DNA from: Chlorogloeopsis sp. ULAP01
GTDB lineage: Bacteria; Cyanobacteriota; Cyanobacteriia; Cyanobacteriales; Nostocaceae
Length of the DNA stretch: 64,000 bases
Assembly: GCF_030381805.1 (NCBI RefSeq)
Contig: NZ_JAUDRH010000002.1
Span: 533,696 to 597,695, forward strand
Direction: 5' to 3'
A model generated the notes under the pieces. The model did no database searches. It was not told the origin of the DNA and worked only from the letters and a program-made list of their open reading frames with translations. The position numbers and the translations under genes are program-made. Shown here one piece after another: positions 43,823 through 53,220 of the stretch (position 1 is its first letter; the number at the start of each line of letters is the position of its first letter).

Positions 43823-45073
43823 CTAGACGTACTTCTTAAAGACTAGCGTGACATTGTGACCGCCAAAACCAAAAGAATTGGATAATGCCACATCTAGACG
43901 TGCAGCCCGACTCACATGAGGAACATAATCTAAATCGCACTCAGGATCGGGGTTTTCTAAGTTGATTGTTGGTGGAATGCGATCATTGGCGATCGCCATT
44001 ACTGTTGCCACTGCTTCAATACCGCCAGAGCCGCCCAACAAGTGACCAGTCATAGATTTTGTGGAACTGATCGCCACTTTATAAGCATGCTCGCCCAAGG
44101 CTTTTTTCATGGCAGCAGTTTCTGTGGTATCATTAGCCGGAGTGCTTGTGCCGTGAGCATTTATATAGCTTATCTGCTCAGGGGTTATGCCTGCATCCTT
44201 AAGTGCCAACCGTATAGCTCTGGTTGCTCCTTCTCCACCAGGTACAGGGGAGGTAATGTGGTAAGCGTCACAGGTCATTGCGTAGCCGACAATTTCTGCA
44301 TAAATCCTCGCGCCACGACTTTTCGCGTGTTCCAGTTCTTCGAGGATTAAAATGCCCGCGCCTTCACCCATCACAAATCCATCACGAGCTTGATCAAATG
44401 GACGGCAAGCATGGGTGGGGTCATCATTACGAAAAGAAAGGGCTTTACACGCAGCAAATCCAGCTACAGACAACGGTGTAATTGCCGCCTCGGTGCCTCC
44501 GCAGATCATTGCTTGAGCATATCCACTTTGAATCAAGCGGAAAGCATCTCCAATAGCATTAGAACCAGCAGCGCAGGCTGTCACAGCACAAGAGTTAGGG
44601 CCTTTTGCGCCAGTGTGAATTGCTGTTAACCCTGCTGCCATATTGGCAATCATCATGGGAATCATAAAAGGGCTACAGCGATCCGGGCCTCGATTTAGGT
44701 AAATAGTTTGCTGGTCTTCCATTACCTTAATGCCACCAACGCCAGAACCGATCATGACACCCACTTGTTCTGCGTTCAAATCGTTGATAACTAATCGTGC
44801 ATCTGCTAAAGCTTGTTTTGCAGCTGAAACAGCAAACTGCGTAAATCGATCCATGCGCTTGGCTTCTTTACGTTCCAAGTAATCATGCGGATCGTAGTTT
44901 TTTACCTCACCAGCAATGCGGCAATCATGGCGAGACGCATCAAATAGGGTAATTTCGCCAATACCATTACGCCCGCTTACCAATCCTTCCCAATACTCGG
45001 CTGGTGTATTACCAATTGGTGTAATCGCGCCAACACCAGTGACAACAACGCGTTTACGTATAAAATCAGTCAT
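43823..45073 (-). CDS. fabF: beta-ketoacyl-ACP synthase II
   Basis: A 416-residue condensing enzyme of fatty-acid elongation (KAS II). The N-terminus VVVTGVGAITPIGNTPAEYW is typical. The nucleophile Cys lies in SCAVTACAAGSNAIGDAFRL. The two catalytic histidines are in YINAHGTSTPANDTTETAA and KSMTGHLLGGSGGIEAVAT. It elongates acyl-ACP with malonyl-ACP, notably C16 to C18. It follows acpP in the same direction after a 156-base spacer filled by tandem repeats, so acpP and fabF remain a functional pair. Confidence 0.97.
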   Translation of the reverse strand: MTDFIRKRVVVTGVGAITPIGNTPAEYWEGLVSGRNGIGEITLFDASRHDCRIAGEVKNYDPHDYLERKEAKRMDRFTQFAVSAAKQALADARLVINDLNAEQVGVMIGSGVGGIKVMEDQQTIYLNRGPDRCSPFMIPMMIANMAAGLTAIHTGAKGPNSCAVTACAAGSNAIGDAFRLIQSGYAQAMICGGTEAAITPLSVAGFAACKALSFRNDDPTHACRPFDQARDGFVMGEGAGILILEELEHAKSRGARIYAEIVGYAMTCDAYHITSPVPGGEGATRAIRLALKDAGITPEQISYINAHGTSTPANDTTETAAMKKALGEHAYKVAISSTKSMTGHLLGGSGGIEAVATVMAIANDRIPPTINLENPDPECDLDYVPHVSRAARLDVALSNSFGFGGHNVTLVFKKYV

Positions 45074-45117
45074 TTCTCAGTTACAGGTGGCTCTTCCTTG
45101 ATGCAGGCAGGATAAAA

Positions 45118-45228
45118 CAGGGACTAGGGATTAGGTACTAGAGACTAGGGGCTAGGGACTAGGAAAGTATTTTCTCAATACCCAGTACCCAATACCCAAT
45201 ACCTAGTACCCAGTACCCAATACCCAAT
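45118..45228. repeat. short tandem repeats (GACTAGG and TACCCAG/TACCCAA)
   Basis: Seven-base units GACTAGG/GGCTAGG are followed by about eight units TACCCAG, TACCCAA and TACCTAG, filling the acpP-fabF spacer. The same TACCCA(A/G) unit recurs inside the hybrid kinase coding region near 58150. Confidence 0.8.
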
Positions 45229-45229
45229 G

Positions 45230-45481
45230 CTAGGCGGATGCAGCAACTTTGTCGTTGATGTAATCAACAGCCTCTTGAACTGTAGTAATTTTTTCTGCGG
45301 CTTCATCGGGAATTTCGATATCAAATTCTTCTTCTAAAGCCATTACCAGTTCTACAGTATCCAAAGAATCGGCTCCCAAGTCGTTGGCAAAGCTAGCTTG
45401 TGGGGTGACTTTGTCGGCCTCAACACTTAGCTGTTCGGAGACGATTTTCTTAACCTTTTCAAAAATTTCCGCTTGGCTCAT
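45230..45481 (-). CDS. acpP: acyl carrier protein
   Basis: An 83-residue acidic acyl carrier protein. The phosphopantetheine attachment Ser lies in NDLGADSLDTVELVMALEEE. The helices begin with EIFEKVKKIVSEQLSVEADK and end with AVDYINDKVAA. It carries growing acyl chains during fatty-acid synthesis and works with the FabF encoded next to it. Confidence 0.97.
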   Translation of the reverse strand: MSQAEIFEKVKKIVSEQLSVEADKVTPQASFANDLGADSLDTVELVMALEEEFDIEIPDEAAEKITTVQEAVDYINDKVAASA

Positions 45482-45824
45482 AGAGTAAATTCCTCAACCA
45501 GTTGCTAAATCCGCTCTGTTATGGGGGACATGATTTTGAGCATATTTATCTTATCGGAAAGCGCGATCGCCCGTATACTACTAAGGGATTTTCTTTGAGA
45601 AAATCTTTCTCGTGTTTCTGTTAGAAACAAAGCTACTGCTCAAGCGCTGGGGCAGTAGGACACGCTAAGTGTCGTATCTACGGTTTAAACAGTTCTGTTT
45701 TGCAATTCTTACTAAATTTTTTTAAGAATATACACTCTACAATCCACTGTCTTGCGATCGTTACTAACAAGCGATGATAAAAAAGTTATCGTATAAGTCT
45801 ATGACCTCATAATTATCAATTTCT

Positions 45825-46742
45825 ATGCTATCCCATACGTTAAAGTACGCTTACTACCCTGGCTGTGTTGCTCAAGGAGCTTGCCGGGAACTTCATCAGT
45901 CAACTGTTGCCCTTACTAAAGCATTGGGTATTGAACTAATTGAACTCAAAAAAGCAGCTTGCTGTGGTTCCGGCACGTTTAAAGAAGATTCTCAATTATT
46001 AGAAGATACTGTTAATGCTCGAAATATTGCTTTGGCAGAACAATTAAATTTACCTTTACTAACTCATTGCAGCACTTGTCAAGGTGTAATTGGTCATGTC
46101 GATGAACAATTAAAAGAATGCCAGAAAACAAACCCTGCTTATGTAGAACAGGTTAATAGCTTGCTGAAAAAAGAAGGCTGTTCGCCTTATCGAGGAACAG
46201 TTGAAGTAAAACATATCCTTTATGCCTTAATAAAAGATTATGGTTTAGAAGAAATTGAACGAAGAGTTACCCATAAATTAACCGGATTAAAGTGTGCTGC
46301 CTTCTATGGCTGTTATCTGCTCCGTGCTCAAAAATCTATGCCCTATGACGATCCTTTTCAGCCAGAGGGGATGGAAAATGTATTTCGGGCATTGGGAGCA
46401 ACACCAATTTATTACAGAGGTCGTACACAATGTTGTGGTTGGCCTATTTCTAGCTACGCTACCACTCAATCTTTTAAAATGGCAGGGATGCATATTAGAG
46501 AAGCTTTGGCAGCTGGTGCTGATTGTATAGTCACTCCTTGCCCTCTGTGTCACCTGAACCTAGATTCTCGCCAACCAGAGGTAGAAAAAGTGATTGAGCA
46601 GAAACTCGGTTTACCAGTGTTGCATTTACCCCAATTAATTGCTCTAGCAGTCGGAATTAGTCCAAAAGAATTGGGATTAGAAAGGCATATTGTTTCTACT
46701 AAGCCTGTGTTGGAGAAATTGGGGATTTTGGTTAGTAGATAG
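45825..46742 (+). CDS. HdrB-like CCG-domain iron-sulfur protein
   Basis: A 305-residue protein with two CCG (DUF224) domains. The first has YPGCVAQGACRELHQS, ELKKAACCGSGTFKED and LTHCSTCQGVIGHVDE. The second has CAAFYGCYLLRAQKSMPYDD, RTQCCGWPISSYATTQ and IVTPCPLCHLNLDSRQ. These cysteine clusters bind noncubane [4Fe-4S] centres in heterodisulfide reductase subunit B. In cyanobacteria such proteins have been compared with a succinate dehydrogenase/quinone-linked subunit (SdhC of E type). A quinone-linked electron-transfer role is plausible. No membrane helix is present. It stands alone, divergent from acpP with 343 bases between. Confidence 0.85.
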   Translation: MLSHTLKYAYYPGCVAQGACRELHQSTVALTKALGIELIELKKAACCGSGTFKEDSQLLEDTVNARNIALAEQLNLPLLTHCSTCQGVIGHVDEQLKECQKTNPAYVEQVNSLLKKEGCSPYRGTVEVKHILYALIKDYGLEEIERRVTHKLTGLKCAAFYGCYLLRAQKSMPYDDPFQPEGMENVFRALGATPIYYRGRTQCCGWPISSYATTQSFKMAGMHIREALAAGADCIVTPCPLCHLNLDSRQPEVEKVIEQKLGLPVLHLPQLIALAVGISPKELGLERHIVSTKPVLEKLGILVSR

Positions 46743-46809
46743 TAGATACTAGTTATTACTCAAAAATTAACCATTAACCATTAGTCATTAAACACTATCC
46801 ACTAACCTT

Positions 46810-49200
46810 TCACTGTTGATTTAAAGGCTCTTCTATTGTTGTTACTGTCACATCTGGAATCGAAAATTTGGTTTCACTTTTTGGTGTTGGTGGTTGATTA
46901 AATAGCTCTTGTGTTGGCACTGTTACATCTAGATTAGGAGATGTAATTTCTGCTTTTGGTATCGCCGTTGCTGTTGGTAGCGGTGTGATAATTGACGAAG
47001 ATGGAATTTGTGAAGTTGACGGTTCGGGTGTTGGTGTAAAAGTTGGTATGGGAAGGGTTTCAGGGGTTGGAGACTCAAATAGAGGAGGAGATATTGGTGT
47101 TGGAGTAGGTGTAGTTTCTGGTGTTGGGGTTGGTATAGAAAGAGGTGTAGCTTCTGGTGTTGGTGTAGAAGTCGGTGTCGGTGAAGATGTTGGCTGTGGT
47201 GCAGACTTTCCCTCTGTGTTGGAGTTTTGGTTTCTACCAGTAACTGGTTCGGGGAATACTGGAGATATTACCGGATCTATAATCGGTGTGTTTTCGGGTA
47301 AGGGTGACAGCGTTGCGGTAGGCACAGAAGTAGGTTGAGTAATTACTGAGGGTGTCTGAGTTGCCCTGGAAGTGGGTTTAGTTATGGGTGCTGGCTTAAT
47401 AGTTGCCTTTGGCTCACTAGTGGAGGGTTTAGTAGGTGAGGGTGTGAAACGATGCCAGTTAAACAAAATCAATAATCCGCCTGAGGCTAAAATTCCAGTG
47501 GCAATCATTCTTTTAGGTGAGAGTAAAAAATTTGCATTATGAGGTTTGCCTACAGGTGAAGTATTTTTCGTTACTATAGACATTCGAGTTAATGCTGGTG
47601 GCAAAGTGGATGACTGGGAATTAGTATCCTTTCTAACCTGTTGATTGTGATTTGAATTAGTATCTGCACTACTATTTTGAAAATTTTGAGGTGGCAAAGT
47701 AGATACATTTGAGGAAAGAAAATTTAAATTGTGGCGAGTTGCTGTTGCAGCTGTCTTGTCACTTAAAGATAATCTTATTTCTAGTGCTTTTGTGAGATAG
47801 TCTGCTGCGACGGCATTTTCTTCTAAACACAGGGTACGAGTCCCCAGCTGATGAAGTATCCAAGCTTCTGAAGCTCGATCTCCTCTAGCTTGAGATGCTT
47901 GCAATCCTCGCTGCAAAACTTGCTCCCATAAACTCCATTGCTTGTTTAAGGCAAGCGAGCTTTCTATTACTTTTACCAAACGCAATACATCCTGCCAACG
48001 ACTGGCTTTAACTGCTACTTCTATTACTTGTGTGATCGCATCAATTTCTGTACCTAATATTTTTGGTTGTCGATAATACTTTTGTGCCCAATTTGTAAAA
48101 TAGGTAATGACGCTTTCTAAAACTGCTTTCAGCTTCCATGCTGGCGGTAAAACTTCTGCAATTATCTTATTTAGAGTGTAGCGATTTTCTTGATGGCGAA
48201 GAAGATGAAGGCGACATAAGTTCTCCAACATATTAGGAGTTTTAGGCTGTTGTGTGATAGCTATAATCTGTTCGGCTGACAACCCTGCATCACCCATTAC
48301 AGCTAATAAATCCAAAATGCTTCTTTGCCTACCTGTGAGCGACTCTAGGATTTGTTGGATTAGGTATTTTTCTGGCTCGGAAGTTGGCAGTTGGCTGACA
48401 ATATCGACAAGCGATCGCCCATCTTCCAACATATAAGCGATCGCCAAGCGCAGATATATAGGATGTCCCTGCATAATTTTACACAATGATATTGCCGCAG
48501 GTCTTTCCTCAATTGTCAGTGAGCTTTGGAGTTCCTCTTCCACTAAAACCAGAGCATCCTGGATAGAAAGCCCAGAAAGCTCGATAGAACGTCCTTGTTT
48601 GTGAAGGTGCTTTTTTGAGGAAGCGAAAACAAATGTACATTTACTTAAAGCATTTCTTAATTCTGTTACTTCCTCTGTGGTGAGATTATTCTCATTCAAT
48701 ACAATTAACGCGCTTTTATTTTGAATTTGTTGTCGAATTTGCTTATTAGTAGGTTTATAAGGAATATGACTTTGATAAAAAACTTCCCAAATAGATTGAA
48801 GGAAATCGTCTACGTAGGGGTGAATAGGAGATAAATATATAACGCCGTCAACAAAACTAGAGCTAGCTTGTAATTTGTGAGCTAAGTAAAGTAATAATTC
48901 TGTCTGATCAAAACCTATAGGAGTGCAAAATTCTACTGATTGTCTAGATTGTAAAGCCGCAAGCGCTTCTTGAAGTAAGTCTTGATACTCTAATCGCTGC
49001 TTATATGGAGGATGTCGTATTAACGCTGGTGTGGAATTTTGTGGCAAAATAGGCTGCTTTTGTATAGTCGCTGCATTTGCGATCGCACCGTAACTTGAGC
49101 CAACCTGGATAACGTAATTGCCAACTGCTAGCTTACCAATCATTTCTATCTGTATTTTTTCTATAAAATTGCTATCTGGTATAAATTTTTCTCTAGTCAT
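46810..49200 (-). CDS. NLR-like STAND protein with RHIM-like N-terminal motif, degenerate P-loop, one TM helix and Pro/Thr tail
   Basis: A 796-residue protein. Residues 21-46 contain VGNYVIQVGSSYGAI, a V-Q-V-G core like RHIM/PP amyloid motifs. Residues ~60-350 look like an NB-ARC-type NTPase: a degenerate P-loop (FCTPIGFDQTELL, 91-103, no GKT/S), a Walker-B-like ALIVLNENN (164-172), CTFVFASS (188-195) and a GLPL-like GHPIYLRLA (245-253). A winged-helix-like part (RQRSILDLLAVMGDAGLSAE) and TPR-like helices (~385-495) follow. A single membrane helix (MIATGILASGGLLILF, ~565-580) precedes ~210 residues rich in Pro, Thr and Ser. STAND proteins are signal-responsive switches; nucleotide hydrolysis seems lost here. 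It is monocistronic. The Pro/Thr tail would be outside the membrane. Confidence 0.7.
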   Translation of the reverse strand: MTREKFIPDSNFIEKIQIEMIGKLAVGNYVIQVGSSYGAIANAATIQKQPILPQNSTPALIRHPPYKQRLEYQDLLQEALAALQSRQSVEFCTPIGFDQTELLLYLAHKLQASSSFVDGVIYLSPIHPYVDDFLQSIWEVFYQSHIPYKPTNKQIRQQIQNKSALIVLNENNLTTEEVTELRNALSKCTFVFASSKKHLHKQGRSIELSGLSIQDALVLVEEELQSSLTIEERPAAISLCKIMQGHPIYLRLAIAYMLEDGRSLVDIVSQLPTSEPEKYLIQQILESLTGRQRSILDLLAVMGDAGLSAEQIIAITQQPKTPNMLENLCRLHLLRHQENRYTLNKIIAEVLPPAWKLKAVLESVITYFTNWAQKYYRQPKILGTEIDAITQVIEVAVKASRWQDVLRLVKVIESSLALNKQWSLWEQVLQRGLQASQARGDRASEAWILHQLGTRTLCLEENAVAADYLTKALEIRLSLSDKTAATATRHNLNFLSSNVSTLPPQNFQNSSADTNSNHNQQVRKDTNSQSSTLPPALTRMSIVTKNTSPVGKPHNANFLLSPKRMIATGILASGGLLILFNWHRFTPSPTKPSTSEPKATIKPAPITKPTSRATQTPSVITQPTSVPTATLSPLPENTPIIDPVISPVFPEPVTGRNQNSNTEGKSAPQPTSSPTPTSTPTPEATPLSIPTPTPETTPTPTPISPPLFESPTPETLPIPTFTPTPEPSTSQIPSSSIITPLPTATAIPKAEITSPNLDVTVPTQELFNQPPTPKSETKFSIPDVTVTTIEEPLNQQ

Positions 49201-49355
49201 GCAGTTAGTTTTTCCTTGATTGACTACAGTTTTTTATGATAATTGATATCGATTTTACATTCATTTTTTATTCAACGAAAATTTTAAGTATTATCACCCA
49301 AATATTTTAATTAAATAAGTCAAAATAGTTATCAATAATAGTGTAAAAAATAGAC

Positions 49356-49380
49356 AAAAAAGAGTGGATATTATCCACTC
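49356..49380 (-). terminator. Rho-independent terminator of hsp20
   Basis: On the minus strand GAGTGGAT-AAT-ATCCACTC is followed by TTTTTTG. It lies ~88 bases after the hsp20 stop. Confidence 0.85.
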
Positions 49381-49467
49381 ACTTAGTATCTTTTATGGTA
49401 ATAGATTAATTTGTTACATATTACATCATTCAATGGTGTAATTTATCACCTATCGCATTGTGGAGAT

Positions 49468-49947
49468 TTAAACCACTTGAACAGTTTCTGAACTGGGAAG
49501 TGACGTTTTGTCATTTTCTAAATTAATTTTCACCACCCTCTTTTTAGCTTCTTCTGCCTTTGGTAGCGTTAAGTTCAAAATACCATTCTTGAACTCTGCT
49601 TGGACTTGATCGTTCTTGATCGGTATGGGTAGAGGTATTGTGCGTTGGAAATTACCGTAGCGAAACTCGGAGCGGAAATATCCACGCTCTTCTATTTTGC
49701 TTTCGTGCCGGGTTTCACCAGCAATATATACAGATTCTCTTGCTACTTGAACGTCCAAATCTTTACCTTCTACACCTGGAATTTCAACCCGCAAAATTAG
49801 ATTATCCTCTGTATCTTCTAACTCAATTGCAGGTGTCCAAGTTGTCATAAACTCACGATTAACTCCAGCCAATTCGTCAAACATCCGATCCATTTGACGA
49901 CGAATAGTTTCCATTTCTTGGAATGGTTGCCAACGTATGAGTGCCAT
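49468..49947 (-). CDS. hspA: small heat-shock protein, Hsp20/alpha-crystallin family
   Basis: A 159-residue protein. The N-terminal arm (MALIRWQPFQEMETIRRQMD) precedes an alpha-crystallin domain, residues ~50-140: WTPAIELEDTEDNLILRVEI, PGVEGKDLDVQVARESVYIA, GYFRSEFRYGNFQRTIPLPI and AEFKNGILNLTLPKAEEAKK. The C-terminal extension lacks an obvious I-x-I motif but ends TVQVV. Small Hsps hold unfolding proteins in large oligomers, and in cyanobacteria also protect thylakoids and phycobilisomes. No CIRCE element was seen upstream. The terminator is strong. Confidence 0.93.
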   Translation of the reverse strand: MALIRWQPFQEMETIRRQMDRMFDELAGVNREFMTTWTPAIELEDTEDNLILRVEIPGVEGKDLDVQVARESVYIAGETRHESKIEERGYFRSEFRYGNFQRTIPLPIPIKNDQVQAEFKNGILNLTLPKAEEAKKRVVKINLENDKTSLPSSETVQVV

Positions 49948-50246
49948 AACAGATTTAACCTCCCTTACAACAGTGTTACAACTGAATTCAAGGTCAATTA
50001 AAAAATGTTTCCTGGTACTTTAACTAACTCTCAATTTTGTGTTTTTTGAGGCATTTCTTTAGTTGCCTTTATCTTTATATTGGCTGAAAACAGAAATGTA
50101 ATTAGTGAGGAAAACCCTACCTATTTTAGTCGTACTTTCCAGATAAATCTCCAAAATTAAAAGTCACTAGCCAATAAGTTACAAAGGAACATCAGCTTTT
50201 AAATCTAGAGCTACCTCATATGAACTAATGACTAATGACTAATTTT

Positions 50247-51293
50247 TTACTTTTGTCCGATTTGTCTTTGCAGTTGTTTCAAAGATTGATAAATATTTGG
50301 TAGGCGACTTAAAACAGCAGACACCTTCAGATATTGTTTGTGAGGTAGGGCAGGAGTTCCAGAGACAATTTCTCTAGGTGGAACATCACTGTGAATTCCG
50401 GCTTTAGCCGATGCGATCGCACCATCGCCAATTTTTACCTGATTGGCAATTCCTACTTGCCCAGCTAAAATAACGCGATTTCCAACTTTGACGCCTCCTG
50501 CCATTCCAGATTGCCCTGCTAACGCACAACCAGCACCAATTTGACAACCATGACCGATTTGTACCAAATTATCAATAATTGTATGGCGGCCTATCCGTGT
50601 TTCTCCGACAGCAGGACGATCAACAGCGCTGTTACAGCCAATAACTACTCCATCTTCTAGGACAGTGTAACCTGATTGTTCCATTTTTAGCCAACCTGTG
50701 GCAGTAGGCACAAAGCCAAAGCCTTCAGCACCAATAACTGCGCCGCTATGAATTTCGCAATCTGCACCAATGAGAGTGCGCTCGTGGATAGTACAGTTGG
50801 CGTGTAAAGTAGTGCGATCACCAATCTTCACATCAGGATAAATGACAACGTTAGCGTGAATGCACGCTCCATTGCCAATTTCTACTCCTTGATGAATCAC
50901 CACATGAGGCCCGATGTAAACTTCGCTGCCAATCTTTGCTGTAGAATGAATTACCGCAGTAGAATGATTTTCTGGAGCTGGACGCCAAGGTTGATAGAAT
51001 AATTTCAGTACTTTAGCAAACAACAGTCTTGGCTCAGGAGTAGCGATCCAGGCAATATCACGTTCTTGTGCTTGTGTCTGCAATGTTTCATCTACGGGCA
51101 AAATTAAAGCACTCGCGCTTGTGTTGCCTACCATAGCAGAAAATTTTGCCCCTTCAATGTAGCTAAGGGTACCGCTTGTCGCCTCATCAATTGCTGCTAG
51201 TGCTGTTATTTCCGGATTATACTCTTTTTTGATACTAAGGCTATTAACGGCAGCAGCATCTCCAAGTTTTTCTAAAATTTCACTGAATTTCAT
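50247..51293 (-). CDS. lpxD: UDP-3-O-acylglucosamine N-acyltransferase
   Basis: A 348-residue LpxD of lipid A synthesis, which transfers an acyl chain from ACP to UDP-3-O-acyl-glucosamine. The N-terminal uridine-binding domain has GTLSYIEGAKFSAMV. A left-handed beta-helix of hexapeptides (IGPHVVIHQGVEIGNGACIH, IGDRTTLHANCTIHERTLIG) follows, with the catalytic His in LVQIGHGCQIG and the block HSGAVIGAEGFGFVPTATGW. A C-terminal helix (AVLSRLPNIYQSLKQLQRQI) ends it. No lpxA or fabZ neighbour is present here. Confidence 0.95.
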   Translation of the reverse strand: MKFSEILEKLGDAAAVNSLSIKKEYNPEITALAAIDEATSGTLSYIEGAKFSAMVGNTSASALILPVDETLQTQAQERDIAWIATPEPRLLFAKVLKLFYQPWRPAPENHSTAVIHSTAKIGSEVYIGPHVVIHQGVEIGNGACIHANVVIYPDVKIGDRTTLHANCTIHERTLIGADCEIHSGAVIGAEGFGFVPTATGWLKMEQSGYTVLEDGVVIGCNSAVDRPAVGETRIGRHTIIDNLVQIGHGCQIGAGCALAGQSGMAGGVKVGNRVILAGQVGIANQVKIGDGAIASAKAGIHSDVPPREIVSGTPALPHKQYLKVSAVLSRLPNIYQSLKQLQRQIGQK

Positions 51294-51679
51294 TGTCTTA
51301 AGCAGTCCTTTATATTAGCTACGATAATGTCGCTCTTTCTGAGGTTGATGTTATCAGAGGTATTGTATAAATCTTTTCTACATCAATCTATGTTCTGTAA
51401 AATATTGCTACTTAATACCTTCTAAACATAAAGGATAGGCTAATGCTGTGGTAGAAGTTGGGCAAAATTGCTGTAGTAATTGTTTTGTCACAAGCAATTG
51501 AAGCTTGATTTGCCTCAAATAGCAAACAGCAAGATGATAAAATCTAAATTATTGTGCAAGTTCTAGTCAAATTTCATCGTTAAAAGTTAGAACTCAAACA
51601 TTGGTAGGGGTGTAGATGCACTCGCAGCTTCTGTGTTATTACTGCCAAACAGCCCCTACTATAGTTATCTAATCTAACT
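51294..51679. other. intergenic region between mltA and lpxD
   Basis: About 390 bases without a gene. GTAGGGG (51604) and CCCCTAC (51653) make a loose inverted pair; otherwise nothing is recognised. Confidence 0.4.
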
Positions 51680-52930
51680 TTATTCCCTCAATAGCAAGTA
51701 ATATAAACTTCCACTACCGCCTGTTATCCCAGCGCGATCACCTGCTAATTCACCAGTTCCCATAAAATAATCTACCCGTCCTGGCCCTTTGATAGCACTG
51801 CCAGTATCTTGATCTAAGACGAAGCGACTGACTCGACGTAAAACCAGCTTGCCACGACTGGCTGGATAGGGAAATGAAGCATTAATTATCGCTAGTGCTC
51901 CTGGCGGCATGAGAGATTTATCTGTAGCAATAGAACGATCTGGTGTCACGGGTACGCCAATACTTCCAGTAGCTGCACTGCCACTAGTTTCTTTGAAAAA
52001 AACAAAACGTTCCCAACGGGGTAAATAATTATTTAACTCCTTCGGATATTGACGGAAGTACTGAATTACTTTGGGTAATGTCAAACCTTCTAAAGCTACT
52101 TTGCCATCTTTAGCCAATTCTCTGCCAATACTAGTCCAAGGGTAATCAGTGCCTCCTGCGTAACCAACAGAGGTTCTGGTACCGTCAGTTAATTTCAGTT
52201 GAGCAGAACCTTGAATATGTACTAGATAAGCATCCAAACGATTACGGAACCAAAATAACTCTAAACCACGTAACGGACTTTTTTCGCCCAGCAAACCATC
52301 CTTTCCTTCTAAATCTAATCGTTTGGGGTGTGGTTTAGCCCATTGCTCGAAGTTTACCGGGAGCCGATAAAGAGGATACTTATATACTGAGGTACGAGTG
52401 CGACTGGCAGTATATACAGGTTCGTAATAGGCAGTAAACTTCACAGTACCGTTGCCATCGTTGCCGACTGATTTGTAAAAGACAAACTCTCGACGCACAG
52501 CCGCCTGTAATTGTGCTGGTGATTTAGAGCTAACTACTAACTGACGAAAACGTTGTAAACTGCGACGAACACGAGCTAGAGAAATTTCTGGAATGGGATA
52601 ATTCTGGTACGCTGTGATCGCCCCCTTTGTGTTTAGGAAACGCAAGCTATGATCGATAGCTGTTAATAGAGCTTTGCGATCACCCTGTCTGCCCATTCCC
52701 TGCCAAATTTGTTCATCCCATCCCAAGCACAAGTGACTGGGTACACAATCTGTTCCTAGAGTGATCGGCTTGAGTGGCGGCGTTACTTCTGGGATGCTTG
52801 GTACTTGTAGTGGAACTTGTTCAGGATTTTTGGGTAATGGTAGGCTAAGGGGTTGAGCCAAAGCAGAGTAAACAGGATTGACAAAGGAAATTCCCAGGCT
52901 CAAAGAAAGCACAGCAAGCGTTTTTCTCAT
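51680..52930 (-). CDS. mltA: lytic murein transglycosylase A
   Basis: A 416-residue MltA-family enzyme that cleaves peptidoglycan with formation of anhydro-muramic ends. A signal peptide (MRKTLAVLSLSLGISFVNPV through ALAQ) is followed by a Pro-rich stretch. The MltA domain has GNGTVKFTAYYEPVYTASRT, YLVHIQGSAQLKLTDGTRTS and VGYAGGTDYPWTSIGRELAK. The 3D domain carries the catalytic aspartate in FVLDQDTGSAIKGPGRVDYF. It acts in the periplasm. The downstream-facing arrangement with the 95-residue gene upstream (2 bases between) points to one operon. Confidence 0.93.
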   Translation of the reverse strand: MRKTLAVLSLSLGISFVNPVYSALAQPLSLPLPKNPEQVPLQVPSIPEVTPPLKPITLGTDCVPSHLCLGWDEQIWQGMGRQGDRKALLTAIDHSLRFLNTKGAITAYQNYPIPEISLARVRRSLQRFRQLVVSSKSPAQLQAAVRREFVFYKSVGNDGNGTVKFTAYYEPVYTASRTRTSVYKYPLYRLPVNFEQWAKPHPKRLDLEGKDGLLGEKSPLRGLELFWFRNRLDAYLVHIQGSAQLKLTDGTRTSVGYAGGTDYPWTSIGRELAKDGKVALEGLTLPKVIQYFRQYPKELNNYLPRWERFVFFKETSGSAATGSIGVPVTPDRSIATDKSLMPPGALAIINASFPYPASRGKLVLRRVSRFVLDQDTGSAIKGPGRVDYFMGTGELAGDRAGITGGSGSLYYLLLRE

Positions 52931-52932
52931 TT

Positions 52933-53187
52933 TTATGTAAATCTTTCCACACTAGAGCTAAATATCGGTTCTACTCGGATTGCCACAATCCGAGATGGAC
53001 GCACTACCATATATTCACCCTGAATATTTTTGATCGGTACGTTAATAAAGTCGTTGGAATCAGACTTAGGTGTCAGTGCGCCGCTATACCACTTCTGAAA
53101 ATCTTGAAATGTTGGAAAACGTACTTCTTCCCGGTGTCCACTTTCCATCATCAGGTAAACTGCGTATTCATTCGGAGTTCTAGACAT
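52933..53187 (-). CDS. small conserved-looking hypothetical protein upstream of mltA
   Basis: From ATG 53187 (MSRTPNEYAVYLMMESGHRE) the product has 84 residues; the frame is open from 53220. It shows a compact pattern, EVRFPTFQDFQKWYSGALTP and VPIKNIQGEYMVVRPSRIVA, that I recall in short uncharacterised cyanobacterial proteins. It has no signal or membrane segment. Its stop is two bases before the mltA start codon, so translation is probably coupled. No function is proposed. Confidence 0.65.
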   Translation of the reverse strand: MSRTPNEYAVYLMMESGHREEVRFPTFQDFQKWYSGALTPKSDSNDFINVPIKNIQGEYMVVRPSRIVAIRVEPIFSSSVERFT

Positions 53188-53220
53188 ATTAGTTGCATTA
53201 TTTAAAACACATCTAACCAT

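Noticed and set aside
46985..47338. Gly/Val-rich 117-codon frame antisense to the NLR-like gene
   Set aside because: It is the complement of the repetitive Pro/Thr-coding tail and has no independent support.
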